Notes: generated from the sequence alone by a model not told the origin. A DNA stretch of 64,000 nt from Nocardia sp. CDC159 (GCF_023740735.1 NZ_JAMRXH010000007.1:248001-312000); one strand, 5' to 3'. Shown: positions 52,502-61,930, numbered from the stretch's first letter. Made by a program: numbers and translations.

Positions 52502-53947
52502 TCATACGTTCGCGTAGGCGAGCGAGGGCGCTCGTTCCACCGCGAACGACGACCGCAGATAGAACCACCAGGTGACCCCGCCCATCACCACGAAGGTCAC
52601 CGCATAGGCCCAGAACGCTGGGGCCATGCCGCCGAAGTGGTTGTTGGACAACCGAAGCGCCTGCTGCAGCAGCCAGCCGCCCGCGGCGCCGACCGCACCG
52701 ACCACCCCGATGGCCGCACCGGCCTGCCGTTTGGCGGCGATCAGCGCCGATCCCGGGTCCTGCCCGGCCTCGCTGGCCCGCCGCTTGGCCGCGGCGGCGA
52801 AGATCGAGGGGATCATCCGGTAGGTCGACCCGTTGCCGATGCCGCTGAGCACGAACAGCAGTAGGAACGAGGCCAGATACAGCGGGAAGTGCTTCGCCGA
52901 GAGCGCGGCCATGATCAGCGCGGTCGCCATCGCCATGCCGCCGAAGACGTACAGCGTGATCCGCGCGCCGGTGAGCCGGTCGGAGATCCACCCGCCGAAC
53001 GGCCGGCTCAGCGAGCCGACCAGCGCCCCAAGGAAGGCCAGGTTGCCCAGGGTGCTCATCCAGCCGATCTTGGCCAGGTCCGGAAAGTTGGCCTTGAGCA
53101 GCGTCGGGAAGGCGAAGGAGAAGCCGATGAACGAGCCGAAGGTGCCGATGTAGAGCACCGCCATCACCCAGGTGTGCGGATTGGCCAGGGCCAGTTTGTA
53201 GGACGAGCCGTCGGCCTTGGCGTGGGTGATCGAGTCCATGTACCGCAGCGCCGCGACCATGGCCACCAGGATCAGCGGAATCCACAGCAGCGTGGCCAGG
53301 GTGATGCCGAACCGGTAACCGGCCGCGTCCTTGGCCAGCAGATGGGTGCCCAGCGTGATCACCAGCGGTACGAACAACTGTGTCTGCGCCACACCGAGAT
53401 TGCCGCCCGCGGCGTTGATGCCCAGCGCCGCGCCCTTCTTGCCCTCGGGGAAGAAGAAGTTGATGTTGGCCATCGAGGAGGAGAAGTTGCCACCGCCGAC
53501 GCCCGCCAGCGCGGCCAGAATCATGAAGACCCAGAACGGGGTTCCCGGCTGATTGACGAAATACGCCAGCCCCAGCGTGGGAATCAGCAGCATGGCCGCG
53601 CTGAACACGGTGAACGCCCGCCCGCCGAAGCGCGGAATGGCGAAGGTGTACGGAATCCGCAGTGCCGCGCCGACGAGGGTGGGAGTGGAGGTCAGCAGCA
53701 GTGAATTGCCCACGGCCACCGGATTTCCCTTGCCCAGACCCTCCAGGAAGGTGAAACCCGCCGGGCCCATGGCGGTGACGACGCTGGCCCACAGCACCCA
53801 GACGCTGAAGCCCAGATTCTCGGCGAAGACCGAGAAGATCAGATTCTTGCGGGCGGTCTGTTTTCCGCCGTTCTCCCAGAAGGTTTCGTTGTCGGGCTCC
53901 CAGCGGTCCAGCCAGCGGCCGCGGGCCTGATAGGTGAACGAGGTCAT
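52502..53947 (-). CDS. narK: Nitrate/nitrite transporter (NarK/NNP family)
   Basis: A 481-residue 12-helix MFS permease of the nitrate-nitrite porter family. The signature glycine-rich motifs are GVGGGNFSSSMANINFFFP in helix 5 and GINAAGGNLGVAQTQ nearby. Arginines at the substrate site are in LRIPYTFAIPRFGGR and SLSRPFGGWISDR. The N-terminus with WDRWEP...FWENGGKQTARKNLIFSVFAE is typical of actinobacterial NarK. ATG 53947 follows GAGGAA. It is the left member of two NarK paralogues that flank the GntR/MFS pair. Confidence 0.92.
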   Translation of the reverse strand: MTSFTYQARGRWLDRWEPDNETFWENGGKQTARKNLIFSVFAENLGFSVWVLWASVVTAMGPAGFTFLEGLGKGNPVAVGNSLLLTSTPTLVGAALRIPYTFAIPRFGGRAFTVFSAAMLLIPTLGLAYFVNQPGTPFWVFMILAALAGVGGGNFSSSMANINFFFPEGKKGAALGINAAGGNLGVAQTQLFVPLVITLGTHLLAKDAAGYRFGITLATLLWIPLILVAMVAALRYMDSITHAKADGSSYKLALANPHTWVMAVLYIGTFGSFIGFSFAFPTLLKANFPDLAKIGWMSTLGNLAFLGALVGSLSRPFGGWISDRLTGARITLYVFGGMAMATALIMAALSAKHFPLYLASFLLLFVLSGIGNGSTYRMIPSIFAAAAKRRASEAGQDPGSALIAAKRQAGAAIGVVGAVGAAGGWLLQQALRLSNNHFGGMAPAFWAYAVTFVVMGGVTWWFYLRSSFAVERAPSLAYANV

Positions 53948-54042
53948 CGGCTTCCTCTCGAGGTGGAGACGACCGCCCCTCATCGTGGTACCCGGCCCCA
54001 GGATCGGCTGGCGCGGGAACCGGCGGTCGGCTCATACCGTAC

Positions 54043-54065
54043 GAATCCGCCGTTACGCCGGATTC
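54043..54065. promoter_or_regulatory. Inverted repeat upstream of narK
   Basis: GAATCCG (54043-54049) and CGGATTC (54059-54065) are perfect inverted arms nine bases apart. They lie about 100 bases upstream of narK. They may be an operator; no recognisable GlnR box is seen. Confidence 0.4.
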
Positions 54066-54095
54066 ACCCTCGATGACGATCGCGCCAAATCCGGC

Positions 54096-54121
54096 TCACC
54101 GCGGCATGCGCCGCGCGGTGA
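54096..54121 (-). terminator. Hairpin after the GntR gene
   Basis: Arms TCACCGCG (54096-54103) and CGCGGTGA (54114-54121) lie nine bases past the gntR stop. No T-run. Confidence 0.5.
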
Positions 54122-54129
54122 CGAGATGT

Positions 54130-54807
54130 TTACCTGTCCGGATACTCGGCGATGAGCGTGCCGAAGAAGCAGTTGGCCACGCGCGCCGCCCGTTCCGGAT
54201 CGCCGTCGACGACCGCCGCCACCAGCTCGGCGTGCTCGGCGTGGTAGTCCTCGGTCAAACGCGCCGAGCTGGAACGGATTCCCTGCTCGATGACCGGCAG
54301 TAGCGAATCGTAGAACTCCAGATACACCGCGTTGTGGCTGGCGACCACGATGGCGCGGTGCAGTTGCACATCGGCGTCGATGGCCTCCGGGGCCTCCTGC
54401 CCCAGCTCGTCCCAGATCTGGATGCGCGCCTCGAGCAGGCGGCGTAGATCGGCGATGTCGTTGTCGTCGCGGCGTTGCGCGGCCAGCCGCGCGGCCGTGG
54501 TGTCCAGCGCCTGGCGCAGCTCGAGAATGTCGCGGGTGACGGCGTCGGCGAAGTACTTGGTGAGCGTGCCCCCCAGATCGGAGGTCGCGATCACATAGGT
54601 ACCCGAGCCCTGGCGACGTTCGAGCATTCCGGCGTGCACGAGGGCCTGTACGGCCTCGCGCACGGTATTGCGACCGGTGCCGGTCAGCTCCGTCAGCTCC
54701 GGTTCGGTGGGGATGCGGGAGCCGACAGGCCAACGGCCGGAACGGATTTCGGCACGCAGTTGCTCAGTGACCTGAGCGATGAGGCTGGTGCGACGAACGG
54801 GTTGCAC
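54130..54807 (-). CDS. GntR-family (FadR subfamily) transcriptional regulator
   Basis: A 225-residue regulator. The winged helix (about 1-70) has RTSLIAQVTEQLRAEIRSG, RIPTEPELTELTGTGRNTVREAVQAL and GMLERRQGSGTYV. The all-helical FCD-type ligand domain (about 90-225) shows the metal-binding pattern with LELRQALDTTAAR, DVQLHRAIVVASHN and YHAEHAELVAAVVDGD. Start is uncertain: GTG 54807 (MQPVRRTSLIAQV) is preferred; ATG 54828 is in frame. It is divergent from the MFS gene at 54873, whose -10 region carries a palindrome. It probably represses that gene. Confidence 0.88.
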   Translation of the reverse strand: MQPVRRTSLIAQVTEQLRAEIRSGRWPVGSRIPTEPELTELTGTGRNTVREAVQALVHAGMLERRQGSGTYVIATSDLGGTLTKYFADAVTRDILELRQALDTTAARLAAQRRDDNDIADLRRLLEARIQIWDELGQEAPEAIDADVQLHRAIVVASHNAVYLEFYDSLLPVIEQGIRSSSARLTEDYHAEHAELVAAVVDGDPERAARVANCFFGTLIAEYPDR

Positions 54808-54836
54808 GCACAACAGAGTACCCCGCATCACATTTG

Positions 54837-54867
54837 TTGCCGCATAACATCCAATCATCCTATGATT
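54837..54867 (+). promoter_or_regulatory. Promoter with operator-like palindrome for the CynX-type permease
   Basis: TTGCCG (54837-54842), an 18-base spacer and TATGAT (54861-54866) form a good sigma-70-type promoter. The -10 is embedded in a perfect inverted repeat AATCAT-CCT-ATGATT (54853-54867). The GTG start lies six bases after the -10, so the mRNA would be leaderless. A repressor on this palindrome would occlude RNA polymerase. Confidence 0.65.
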
Positions 54868-54872
54868 TCTCG

Positions 54873-56117
54873 GTGACAGTAACCGCCGAGCAGACGACCC
54901 AGCAGCAACCACTACGCCGCCGCTCCCTTCTCGAGGGGCGGCTTCTGGTGTTGGCCGCGATCATCGCCTCGGCGTCCACCTTGCGGGTGGCGGTGACCGC
55001 GTTCAGCCCGTTGGCGGAGCGGATCGGCCAGGACATCGGGTACTCCACCGCGGTGGTCGGCGTCTTCGGCATGATCCCCACGGCCATGTTCGCCTTCGCG
55101 GGCATTCTGACCCCCGTACTCGAGCGGCGCTTCGGCCTCGAGCGCACCGCCCTGATCGCCATGCTGATGGTCGGCTTCGGTCAGGCCGTTCGCGCGGTCG
55201 TGCCCAGTACCTGGGAGCTGCTGGCCTTCTCGGCGCTCGCGCTGGCGGGTATGGGCGTGGGCAACGTGGTGATTCCGCCGCTGGTCAAGCGGTACTTCTC
55301 CGATCGGGTCGGGGTGCTGAGCTCGCTGTACATCGTGATGGTGCAGCTGGGCACCGTCGTGCCCGCGCTGGTCGCGGTGCCGGTGGCCGACTCGCACGGC
55401 TGGCGGGTGTCGCTGGGCATGTGGTCGGTGCTCGGCTTCGTGGCGGTGCTGCCGTGGCTGGGCGTGCTGCGCGATCGACGCGGCCGCGATCAGCAGGACC
55501 GCACGGCACTGCCGCCGGAGCCGGGCGCGGCCGCGGGCCGGGTCTGGCGCTCCCCGCTGGCCTGGGGTATGGCCGGAATGTTCGGCATGACCTCGCTGAC
55601 CACCTACGCCATGTTCGCCTGGCTGCCCAAGATCTTCTCCGACGCCGGGGCCAGCGAGGCCTTCGGCGGCACAATGGTCGGCATCTTCTCGCTGATCGGT
55701 CTGGTCGCGGCGCTGTCCGCACCGACGGTCACCGCGCGGGTGCGCAATCCGTTCCCCATCGTGGTGGTCTGCGCGCTGTGCTTCTTCGCGGCCTTCGCCG
55801 GGCTGCTGTTCGCGCCGATGAGCGTGCCGCTGCTGTGGGTGTTGCTGCTGGGTCTGGGACCGAGCACCTTCCCGATGGCGCTGACGCTGATCAACCTGCG
55901 CACCCGCACCCAGGCCGGTTCGGCGGCGCTGTCCGGATTCACCCAGGGTGTCGGCTATGCGGTCGCCTGCGTCGGTCCGCTGCTGTTCGGTGTGCTGCAC
56001 TCGGCCACCGGCGGCTGGGGTGCGCCGTTCGCGCTGCTGTGCGTCGCGGTGATGGTGCTGCTGACCGGCGCCTGGCAGGCCTGCAAGCCGCGGGTGCTGG
56101 AAGAGACCTGGGCGTAG
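54873..56117 (+). CDS. MFS permease of the CynX/NimT type
   Basis: A 414-residue 12-helix MFS transporter resembling cyanate (CynX) and 2-nitroimidazole (NimT) permeases. The pattern ASTLRVAVTAFSPLAERIGQDIGYS at the N-terminus and GMGVGNVVIPPLVKRYFSDRVG in helix 4/5 is characteristic. The central loop (about 195-230) is polar and charged. GTG 54873 follows the promoter described separately. It may carry an anion such as cyanate or another small organic anion; the flanking nitrate genes make a nitrogen-related substrate attractive but unproven. It ends with a hairpin. Confidence 0.83.
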   Translation: MTVTAEQTTQQQPLRRRSLLEGRLLVLAAIIASASTLRVAVTAFSPLAERIGQDIGYSTAVVGVFGMIPTAMFAFAGILTPVLERRFGLERTALIAMLMVGFGQAVRAVVPSTWELLAFSALALAGMGVGNVVIPPLVKRYFSDRVGVLSSLYIVMVQLGTVVPALVAVPVADSHGWRVSLGMWSVLGFVAVLPWLGVLRDRRGRDQQDRTALPPEPGAAAGRVWRSPLAWGMAGMFGMTSLTTYAMFAWLPKIFSDAGASEAFGGTMVGIFSLIGLVAALSAPTVTARVRNPFPIVVVCALCFFAAFAGLLFAPMSVPLLWVLLLGLGPSTFPMALTLINLRTRTQAGSAALSGFTQGVGYAVACVGPLLFGVLHSATGGWGAPFALLCVAVMVLLTGAWQACKPRVLEETWA

Positions 56118-56122
56118 CGTTC

Positions 56123-56150
56123 TCACGGGTCTGTCGGGGGACCCGTGAGC
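56123..56150. terminator. Hairpin after the CynX-type permease
   Basis: Arms CTCACGGGTC (56123-56132) and GACCCGTGAG (56141-56150), loop of eight, starting six bases past the stop. No T-run. Confidence 0.65.
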
Positions 56151-56214
56151 AACCGTTGATTCAGTAGTCATCTCGCGCAGCATCGGCGCAATACCGGTTT
56201 CCTACCTTGGGCCC

Positions 56215-57672
56215 ATGCGCAGCCGCGAGATCGAGCACTGGGATGCCGAGGACGTCGCCGCCTGGGAGGCCGGGGGCAAGGACATCGCGCGCCGGAACCT
56301 GATCTGGTCGGTCTTCGCCGAGCATGTCGGGTTCTCGGTGTGGTCGATCTGGTCGGTCATGGTGTTGTTCATGCCGACCGACGTATTCGGCATCGATCCG
56401 GCGGGGAAGTTCATCCTCGGCGCGGTGCCCACCCTTGTCGGCGGGGTGCTGCGAATTCCGTACACCGTCGCCACCGCGAAATTCGGCGGCCGCAACTGGA
56501 CCATATTCAGCGCGCTGGCGCTGCTAATCCCGACGCTGCTGACGCTGTATTTCGTGAACCAGCCCGGCACCTCGTTCACCACCTTCCTGATCGTGGCCGC
56601 GTTCGCGGGTCTGGGCGGCGGCAATTTCGCCTCCTCGATGGCCAATATCAACGTCTTCTATCCGCAGCGGCTCAAGGGCTGGGCGCTGGGCCTCAACGCC
56701 GGGGGCGGCAACCTCGGGGTGCCGGTCGTGCAGCTGATCGGCCTGGCCGTCATCGCCGCGCTGGGCAATGCCTACGGCCACGCCTCGGTGGTGTGCCTGG
56801 TGTACCTGGTCCTGATCGTGATCGCCGCCACCGGTGCGGCGTTGTTCATGGACAATGTGCGCAATCAGCGCGCCGACTACTCCTATATGTGGACCGCGCT
56901 GAAGGTCCCGCAGTCCTGGGCGATCGCCTTCCTCTACATCGGCACCTTCGGCTCGTTCATCGGCTACGGCTTCGCGTTCGGGCAGATCCTGCAGGTCAGC
57001 TTCCTGGCCGGGGGTGACAAGCCCGCCCAGGCCGCGCTGCACGCCGCGCAGCTCGCCTTCCTCGGACCGCTGCTCGGCTCGCTGGCCCGCCCGTACGGCG
57101 GTAAGTGGGCCGACCGGTTCGGCGGGGCGCGGGTGACGCTGGCCGGCTTCCTGGCGATGATGGTCGCCGCCATCGTGGTGGCCGCCGCGAGCGCGATGGC
57201 CGATCGCAACGGGCATGTCCCCACCGGTGCGGTGATGGTCGCGCTGGTGGCCGGATTCGTCGCGCTGTTCGTGGTGTCGGGCGTGGGCAACGGCGCGGTC
57301 ACCAAGATGATCCCGTCGGTCTTCGCCGCGAAGGCCCAGGGGCTGGGCCTGCGTCCGGCCGAGCGGGCGGCCTGGTCGCAGAACACCTCCGGGGCGATGA
57401 TCGGGGTCGTCGGCGCGGTCGGCGCGCTCGGCGGCGTCGCCATCAACCTGGTGCTGCGCTCCTCCTATGCCTCCACCAAATCCGCGACCACCGCGTTCTG
57501 GGTGTTCACCGCCTTCTACGTCGTCTGCGCCGCCATGTGCTGGGCGGTGTTCCTACGGCGGCCGCGGGCGGATACCGATGTGGTCGTCGAGGCCGAAACG
57601 CTGGTGCTCGCCGCCGAGGAGGCGAATGCCCTGCCGCACAACACATCCACCGATACGCCCGTTCGGGCCTGA
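56215..57672 (+). CDS. Nitrate/nitrite transporter (NarK/NasA type) of the nir operon
   Basis: A 485-residue NNP-family permease and first gene of the assimilatory operon. The signature stretches are GLGGGNFASSMANINVFYP and GLNAGGGNLGVPVVQ. Substrate-site regions include LRIPYTVATAKFGGRNW and SLARPYGGKWADR. TACCTT at 56203-56208 ends six bases before the ATG without a ribosome binding site, so the transcript is probably leaderless. It is clearly paralogous to the NarK at 52502-53947. Twenty bases separate it from nirB, so they are co-transcribed. It may import nitrite or nitrate, or export excess nitrite. Confidence 0.92.
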   Translation: MRSREIEHWDAEDVAAWEAGGKDIARRNLIWSVFAEHVGFSVWSIWSVMVLFMPTDVFGIDPAGKFILGAVPTLVGGVLRIPYTVATAKFGGRNWTIFSALALLIPTLLTLYFVNQPGTSFTTFLIVAAFAGLGGGNFASSMANINVFYPQRLKGWALGLNAGGGNLGVPVVQLIGLAVIAALGNAYGHASVVCLVYLVLIVIAATGAALFMDNVRNQRADYSYMWTALKVPQSWAIAFLYIGTFGSFIGYGFAFGQILQVSFLAGGDKPAQAALHAAQLAFLGPLLGSLARPYGGKWADRFGGARVTLAGFLAMMVAAIVVAAASAMADRNGHVPTGAVMVALVAGFVALFVVSGVGNGAVTKMIPSVFAAKAQGLGLRPAERAAWSQNTSGAMIGVVGAVGALGGVAINLVLRSSYASTKSATTAFWVFTAFYVVCAAMCWAVFLRRPRADTDVVVEAETLVLAAEEANALPHNTSTDTPVRA

Positions 57673-57692
57673 CCGAAAGACCAGGGGAGAAG

Positions 57693-60242
57693 ATGGTGAA
57701 CCACAAGGAGTCCACCCCGCGCAAGACCGTGGTCGTCGTCGGGCACGGCATGGTCGGGCACCGCTTCGTCGAGGCGCTGCGCGCGCGGGACGCCGCCGGA
57801 CAGTGGCAGGTCGTCGTGCTCAGCGAGGAGCCGCGACCGGCCTACGACCGCGTCGGGCTGTCGTCCTATGTCGGTGCGTGGGACGCGAGCGCGCTGGCGC
57901 TGCCGGGTAACGAGTACGCCGGTGACGACCTGGTCGATCTGCGGCTGGGCGAGCGGGCCGAGGCGATCGACCGTGGCGGCCGCAAGGTCACCACCTCCGG
58001 CGGCGATGTGATCGGTTACGACGCACTGGTTCTCGCGACCGGCTCGTACGCGTTCGTGCCGCCGGTGCCGGGCCACGATCGCCCGGAGTGCTTCGTCTAT
58101 CGCACCATCGAGGATCTCGACGGCATCCGGGCCGCGGCCGAGGCGGCCGGTCCGGGCGCGGTCGGCGTAGTGGTCGGCGGCGGTCTGCTCGGCCTGGAGG
58201 CGGCGAACGCGCTGCGCCTGATGGGTATGACCCCGCATGTGGTCGAGTTCGCGCCGCGGCTGATGCCGGTGCAGGTCGACGAGGGCGGTGGCGCGATTCT
58301 CGAGCGGCTGGTCACCGATCTGGGCCTGCATGTGCACACCGGCGTGGGCACCTCGGCCATCGAGGGCTCGCAAGACGGTGCGGGACTACGGGTCACGCTG
58401 TCGGACGAGTCGACGATCGACGCCTCGCTGGTGGTCTTCTCGGCCGGTATCCGCCCGCGCGACCAGCTCGCCCGCGAGGCCGGTCTGGAGGTCGGGCCGC
58501 GCGGCGGCGTGGTCACCGATCTCGGGCTGACCACCTCGGATCCGAACATCTACGCCGTCGGCGAGGTCGCCGCCATCGAGGGCGTCTGCTACGGCCTGGT
58601 CGCCCCCGGCTACACCACCGCCGAGATCGTGGCGGACCGATTGCTCGGCGGCGCCGGGGAATTCCCGGGTGCGGACCTGTCCACCAAGCTCAAGCTGCTG
58701 GGTGTGGACGTGGCCTCCTTCGGCGACGCGCACGGGGTGACCGAGGGCGCGCTGTCGGTGGTGCTGCACGACGCGGCCAAGGGCACCTACGCCAAACTCG
58801 TGGTCTCCGACGACGCCAAGACGCTGCTGGGCGGCATTCTGGTCGGCGACGCCTCGGCGTACGCGGCGCTGCGGCCGCTGGTGGGCAGCGAACTGCCCGC
58901 CGAGCCCGCGGCCCTGATCTCGCCCGCCGGGGCCGAACTCGGCGCCGACGCGCTGCCCGACGACGCCCAGATCTGTTCCTGCAACAACGTTTCCAAGGGC
59001 GCGATCTGCGGTGCCATCGCCGAGGGGGCCTGCGATATCGCGGCGGTCAAGAGCTGCACGTCGGCCGGAACCTCCTGCGGCGGTTGCGTTCCCATGCTCA
59101 AGAAGCTGCTCGAGCAGTCCGGCGTCGAGATGTCCAAGGCGCTGTGCGAACACTTCGAGCACTCGCGCGCCGAGCTGTTCCACATCGTGCAGTCCACCGG
59201 CATCCGCACCTTCTCCGGCCTGATCGCCAAGTACGGCAGGGGATCCGGCTGCGATATCTGCAAGCCGACCGTCGCCTCCATTCTGGCCTCGACCTCGAGC
59301 GATCACATTCTCGACGGCGAGCAGGCGGCGCTGCAGGACACCAACGACCACTTCCTGGCGAATCTGCAGAAGAACGGCACCTATTCGGTGGTGCCGCGCA
59401 TGCCCGGCGGTGAGGTCACTCCCGAGCAGCTCATCGAAATCGGCCAGATCGCAAAGGATTTCGGCCTCTATGTGAAGGTGACCGGCGGCCAGCGCATCGA
59501 TCTGTTCGGCGCGCGGGTGGAGCAGTTGCCGCGCATCTGGCAGCGGCTGGTCGATGTCGGCATGGAGTCCGGGCACGCCTACGGCAAGTCGCTGCGCACG
59601 GTGAAGAGCTGTGTGGGCTCCACCTGGTGCCGCTACGGCCAACAGGACTCGGTCGGCATGGCGGTGCTGCTGGAGAAGCGCTACCGCGGATTGCGCTCGC
59701 CGCACAAGCTGAAGCTGGCGGTGTCGGGCTGCGCCCGCGAATGCGCCGAGGCGCGCGGTAAGGATGTCGGCGTCATCGCCACCGAGAACGGCTGGAACCT
59801 CTACGTCGGCGGCAATGGCGGTCTCACGCCCAAGCACGCGGTGCTGCTGGCCGGTGATCTCGACGACGAGACGCTGATCAAGTACATCGACCGGTATCTG
59901 ATGTTCTACATCCGCACCGCCGACCGGCTGCAGCGCACCGCGCCCTGGCAGGAGTCGCTCGAGGGCGGCATCGACTATCTGCGCCAGGTCGTCTGCGAGG
60001 ACTCCCTCGGCATCGCCGCCGAACTGGAGGCGGCCATGGCCCGGCATGTGGCGGGCTACCGGGACGAGTGGGCCGCCGTGCTCGAGGATCCGGCGAAGCT
60101 GTCGCGGTTCGTCTCCTTCGTCAACGCGCCCGAGCAGGCCGATCCGACCATCGCCTTCGACGACAGCGGGGAGCGGAAGGTGCCGGTGCTGCTGGGCATG
60201 CCCGAGATGCCCGTCACAGCGGCCGCCACGGACGGGAAATAG
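57693..60242 (+). CDS. nirB: Assimilatory nitrite reductase [NAD(P)H], large subunit
   Basis: An 849-residue enzyme that reduces nitrite to ammonium with six electrons. An N-terminal FAD/NAD(P)H domain (about 1-320) has VVVGHGMVGHRFVEAL and VVVGGGLLGLEAANAL. The BFD-type [2Fe-2S] site uses Cys428, Cys430, Cys462 and Cys465. A nitrite/sulfite reductase ferredoxin-like half domain (about 550-620) is followed by the siroheme/[4Fe-4S] site with Cys640, Cys646, Cys680 and Cys684 (CVGSTWC and GCAREC). GGGGAGA precedes the ATG. Siroheme supply is probably linked to the chelatase gene downstream. Confidence 0.97.
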   Translation: MVNHKESTPRKTVVVVGHGMVGHRFVEALRARDAAGQWQVVVLSEEPRPAYDRVGLSSYVGAWDASALALPGNEYAGDDLVDLRLGERAEAIDRGGRKVTTSGGDVIGYDALVLATGSYAFVPPVPGHDRPECFVYRTIEDLDGIRAAAEAAGPGAVGVVVGGGLLGLEAANALRLMGMTPHVVEFAPRLMPVQVDEGGGAILERLVTDLGLHVHTGVGTSAIEGSQDGAGLRVTLSDESTIDASLVVFSAGIRPRDQLAREAGLEVGPRGGVVTDLGLTTSDPNIYAVGEVAAIEGVCYGLVAPGYTTAEIVADRLLGGAGEFPGADLSTKLKLLGVDVASFGDAHGVTEGALSVVLHDAAKGTYAKLVVSDDAKTLLGGILVGDASAYAALRPLVGSELPAEPAALISPAGAELGADALPDDAQICSCNNVSKGAICGAIAEGACDIAAVKSCTSAGTSCGGCVPMLKKLLEQSGVEMSKALCEHFEHSRAELFHIVQSTGIRTFSGLIAKYGRGSGCDICKPTVASILASTSSDHILDGEQAALQDTNDHFLANLQKNGTYSVVPRMPGGEVTPEQLIEIGQIAKDFGLYVKVTGGQRIDLFGARVEQLPRIWQRLVDVGMESGHAYGKSLRTVKSCVGSTWCRYGQQDSVGMAVLLEKRYRGLRSPHKLKLAVSGCARECAEARGKDVGVIATENGWNLYVGGNGGLTPKHAVLLAGDLDDETLIKYIDRYLMFYIRTADRLQRTAPWQESLEGGIDYLRQVVCEDSLGIAAELEAAMARHVAGYRDEWAAVLEDPAKLSRFVSFVNAPEQADPTIAFDDSGERKVPVLLGMPEMPVTAAATDGK

Positions 60243-60308
60243 CCGCGTAATCGCGACGAAACAGGACGCCGGTACCAATAGGTAGGGGCGTTCGGAGGAG
60301 AGTTACCG

Positions 60309-60707
60309 ATGACCGTGATCGATACACCGGGCACTGCCCAGGTCACCAGCACCGAGTGGACCTCGGCCTGTCGGCTCGACTATCTCATTCCCGGCCGCGG
60401 CGTCGCGGTGTTGCTGAAGGACGGCCGCCAGGCGGCGCTGTTCCTGCTGCCGGACGGCACGCTCTACGCGGTCGGCAATATCGATCCGTTCGGGCGCGCG
60501 GCGGTCATGTCGCGGGGCATCGTCGGCGATCGAGGCGGTGAGCCCGTGGTGGCCTCGCCGCTGCTGAAGCAGGCGTTCTCGCTCATCGACGGGCGCTGCC
60601 TGGACGATCCGGCGGTGGCGCTGCCGGTGCACGCGGTCCGGGTCGTCGACGGACTGGTCGCGGTCTCCAACGAGCCGGTGGCCGGCAGCGGCGGTGACAC
60701 CGCATGA
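60309..60707 (+). CDS. nirD: Nitrite reductase small subunit
   Basis: A 132-residue Rieske-fold subunit of assimilatory nitrite reductase. It retains the fold (CRLDYLIPGRGVAVLL, DGTLYAVGNIDPFG and YAVGNID) but lacks the CxH and CxxH ligand pairs, so no iron-sulfur cluster binds, as is normal for NirD. GGAGGAG lies upstream of ATG 60309, 66 bases after nirB. Its stop overlaps the next start (ATGA), tying the regulator nnaR to the reductase operon. Confidence 0.93.
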   Translation: MTVIDTPGTAQVTSTEWTSACRLDYLIPGRGVAVLLKDGRQAALFLLPDGTLYAVGNIDPFGRAAVMSRGIVGDRGGEPVVASPLLKQAFSLIDGRCLDDPAVALPVHAVRVVDGLVAVSNEPVAGSGGDTA

Positions 60708-61930
60708 CCGTGAGCGCCACCCCGCAGCCCGACTGTCTCGAGGGCTTCACCATCGGCATCACCGCCGCCCGGCGCGCCGACGAACTCGCCACCCTGCTGA
60801 CCCGGCGCGGTGCGACCATCGTGTCCGCCCCGGCGATCCGCATCATCCCGCTGGCCGATGACAACGAATTGGAGCGAGTCACCAGGCAATTGGTGGCCAC
60901 GCCGCCGCGGATCACGGTGGCCACCACCGGCATCGGCTTCCGCGGCTGGATGGAGGCGGCCGAGGGCTGGGGCCTGGCCGAACAGCTGCGCGCCACGCTG
61001 GGTGCGACCCGGCTGCTGGCCCGCGGCCCGAAGGCCAAGGGCGCCATCCGCGCCGCCGAACTGCGCGAGGAGTGGTCGCCCGCCTCGGAGTCCTCGGCGG
61101 AGGTGCTCGACCATCTGCTCGCCGAGGGCGTGGAGGGCGTGCGCATCGCGGTGCAGTTGCACGGCGCGACCACCGAATGGGAGCCGGTGCCGGACTTCTG
61201 CGAGGTATTGCGCTGTGCCGGAGCCGATGTCGTGCCGGTGCCGGTGTATCGCTGGACGCCGCCGGAGGATCAGGTGCCGATGGATCGACTGATCGAGTCG
61301 ATCGTCACCGCGGCGCTGGACTGCGTCACCTTCACCAGCGCCCCCGCCGTGGCCTCGATGCTCATGCGCGCCAAGGAAACCGGGCTGCTGGAGGCGCTGC
61401 TGCACGCCTTCCGGACCCGGGTGCTGCCCGCCTGCGTCGGACCGATCACCGCCGCGCCGCTGGAGGAGCTCGGCGTGCCCACGACCCAGCCGGGCCGGGC
61501 GCGCCTGGGCGCGCTGGCGCGGCATGTGGCCGAGGAACTTCCCCGGCGCGCCAACCGAATTCACGCCGCGGGGCATGTGCTGAGTGTGCGCGGCGGATGC
61601 GTGGTGGTCGACGGCGAGGTGCGCCAGCTCGCGCCCGCGCCCATGGCGCTGATGCGGGCGCTGGCCCGCCAGCCCGGTCGCGTGGTCTCGCGCGAGGATC
61701 TGCTGGCCGCACTGCCCGGCGGCGGCGAGGACACACACGCGGTGGAGACCGGCATCGCCCGCCTGCGCGCGGGCCTGGGTACGCCCAAGGCCATTCAGAC
61801 GGTGGTCAAGCGCGGTTATCGGCTGGCTCTGGATCCGGCCGAGTGCATCGACAACAATCCGCGTCCCCCGGTTGCCGGGTACGCCCCGTCGTTGCGCCCG
61901 CAGCGCCCCACCCCGCTGGCCGGGGTCTGA
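60704..61930 (+). CDS. nnaR: HemD-like / winged-helix fusion regulator (NnaR-type)
   Basis: A 408-residue fusion. The first part (about 1-265) resembles uroporphyrinogen-III synthase (GFTIGITAARRADELATLLTRRG read as GFTIGITAARRADELATLL, and later TFTSAPAVASML). The C-terminal part (about 285-385) is an OmpR-type DNA-binding domain: APMALMRALARQPGRVVSRED and VETGIARLRAGL with VVKRGYRLAL. It resembles M. tuberculosis Rv0260c. Homologues called NnaR act with GlnR to activate nitrate/nitrite assimilation. It may sense a tetrapyrrole, which would couple nir expression to siroheme supply, but this is inference. The gene overlaps nirD by four bases. Confidence 0.9.
   Translation: MTVSATPQPDCLEGFTIGITAARRADELATLLTRRGATIVSAPAIRIIPLADDNELERVTRQLVATPPRITVATTGIGFRGWMEAAEGWGLAEQLRATLGATRLLARGPKAKGAIRAAELREEWSPASESSAEVLDHLLAEGVEGVRIAVQLHGATTEWEPVPDFCEVLRCAGADVVPVPVYRWTPPEDQVPMDRLIESIVTAALDCVTFTSAPAVASMLMRAKETGLLEALLHAFRTRVLPACVGPITAAPLEELGVPTTQPGRARLGALARHVAEELPRRANRIHAAGHVLSVRGGCVVVDGEVRQLAPAPMALMRALARQPGRVVSREDLLAALPGGGEDTHAVETGIARLRAGLGTPKAIQTVVKRGYRLALDPAECIDNNPRPPVAGYAPSLRPQRPTPLAGV

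Noticed and set aside
56151..56214. A GlnR box upstream of the nir operon
   Set aside because: Short GTGAG and CAACC pieces exist near 56145-56155, but the GTnAC-N6-GnAAC pattern could not be fitted convincingly.
58386..60278. A 630-codon frame antisense to nirB
   Set aside because: No domain, atypical composition; nirB on the other strand has all cofactor ligands.
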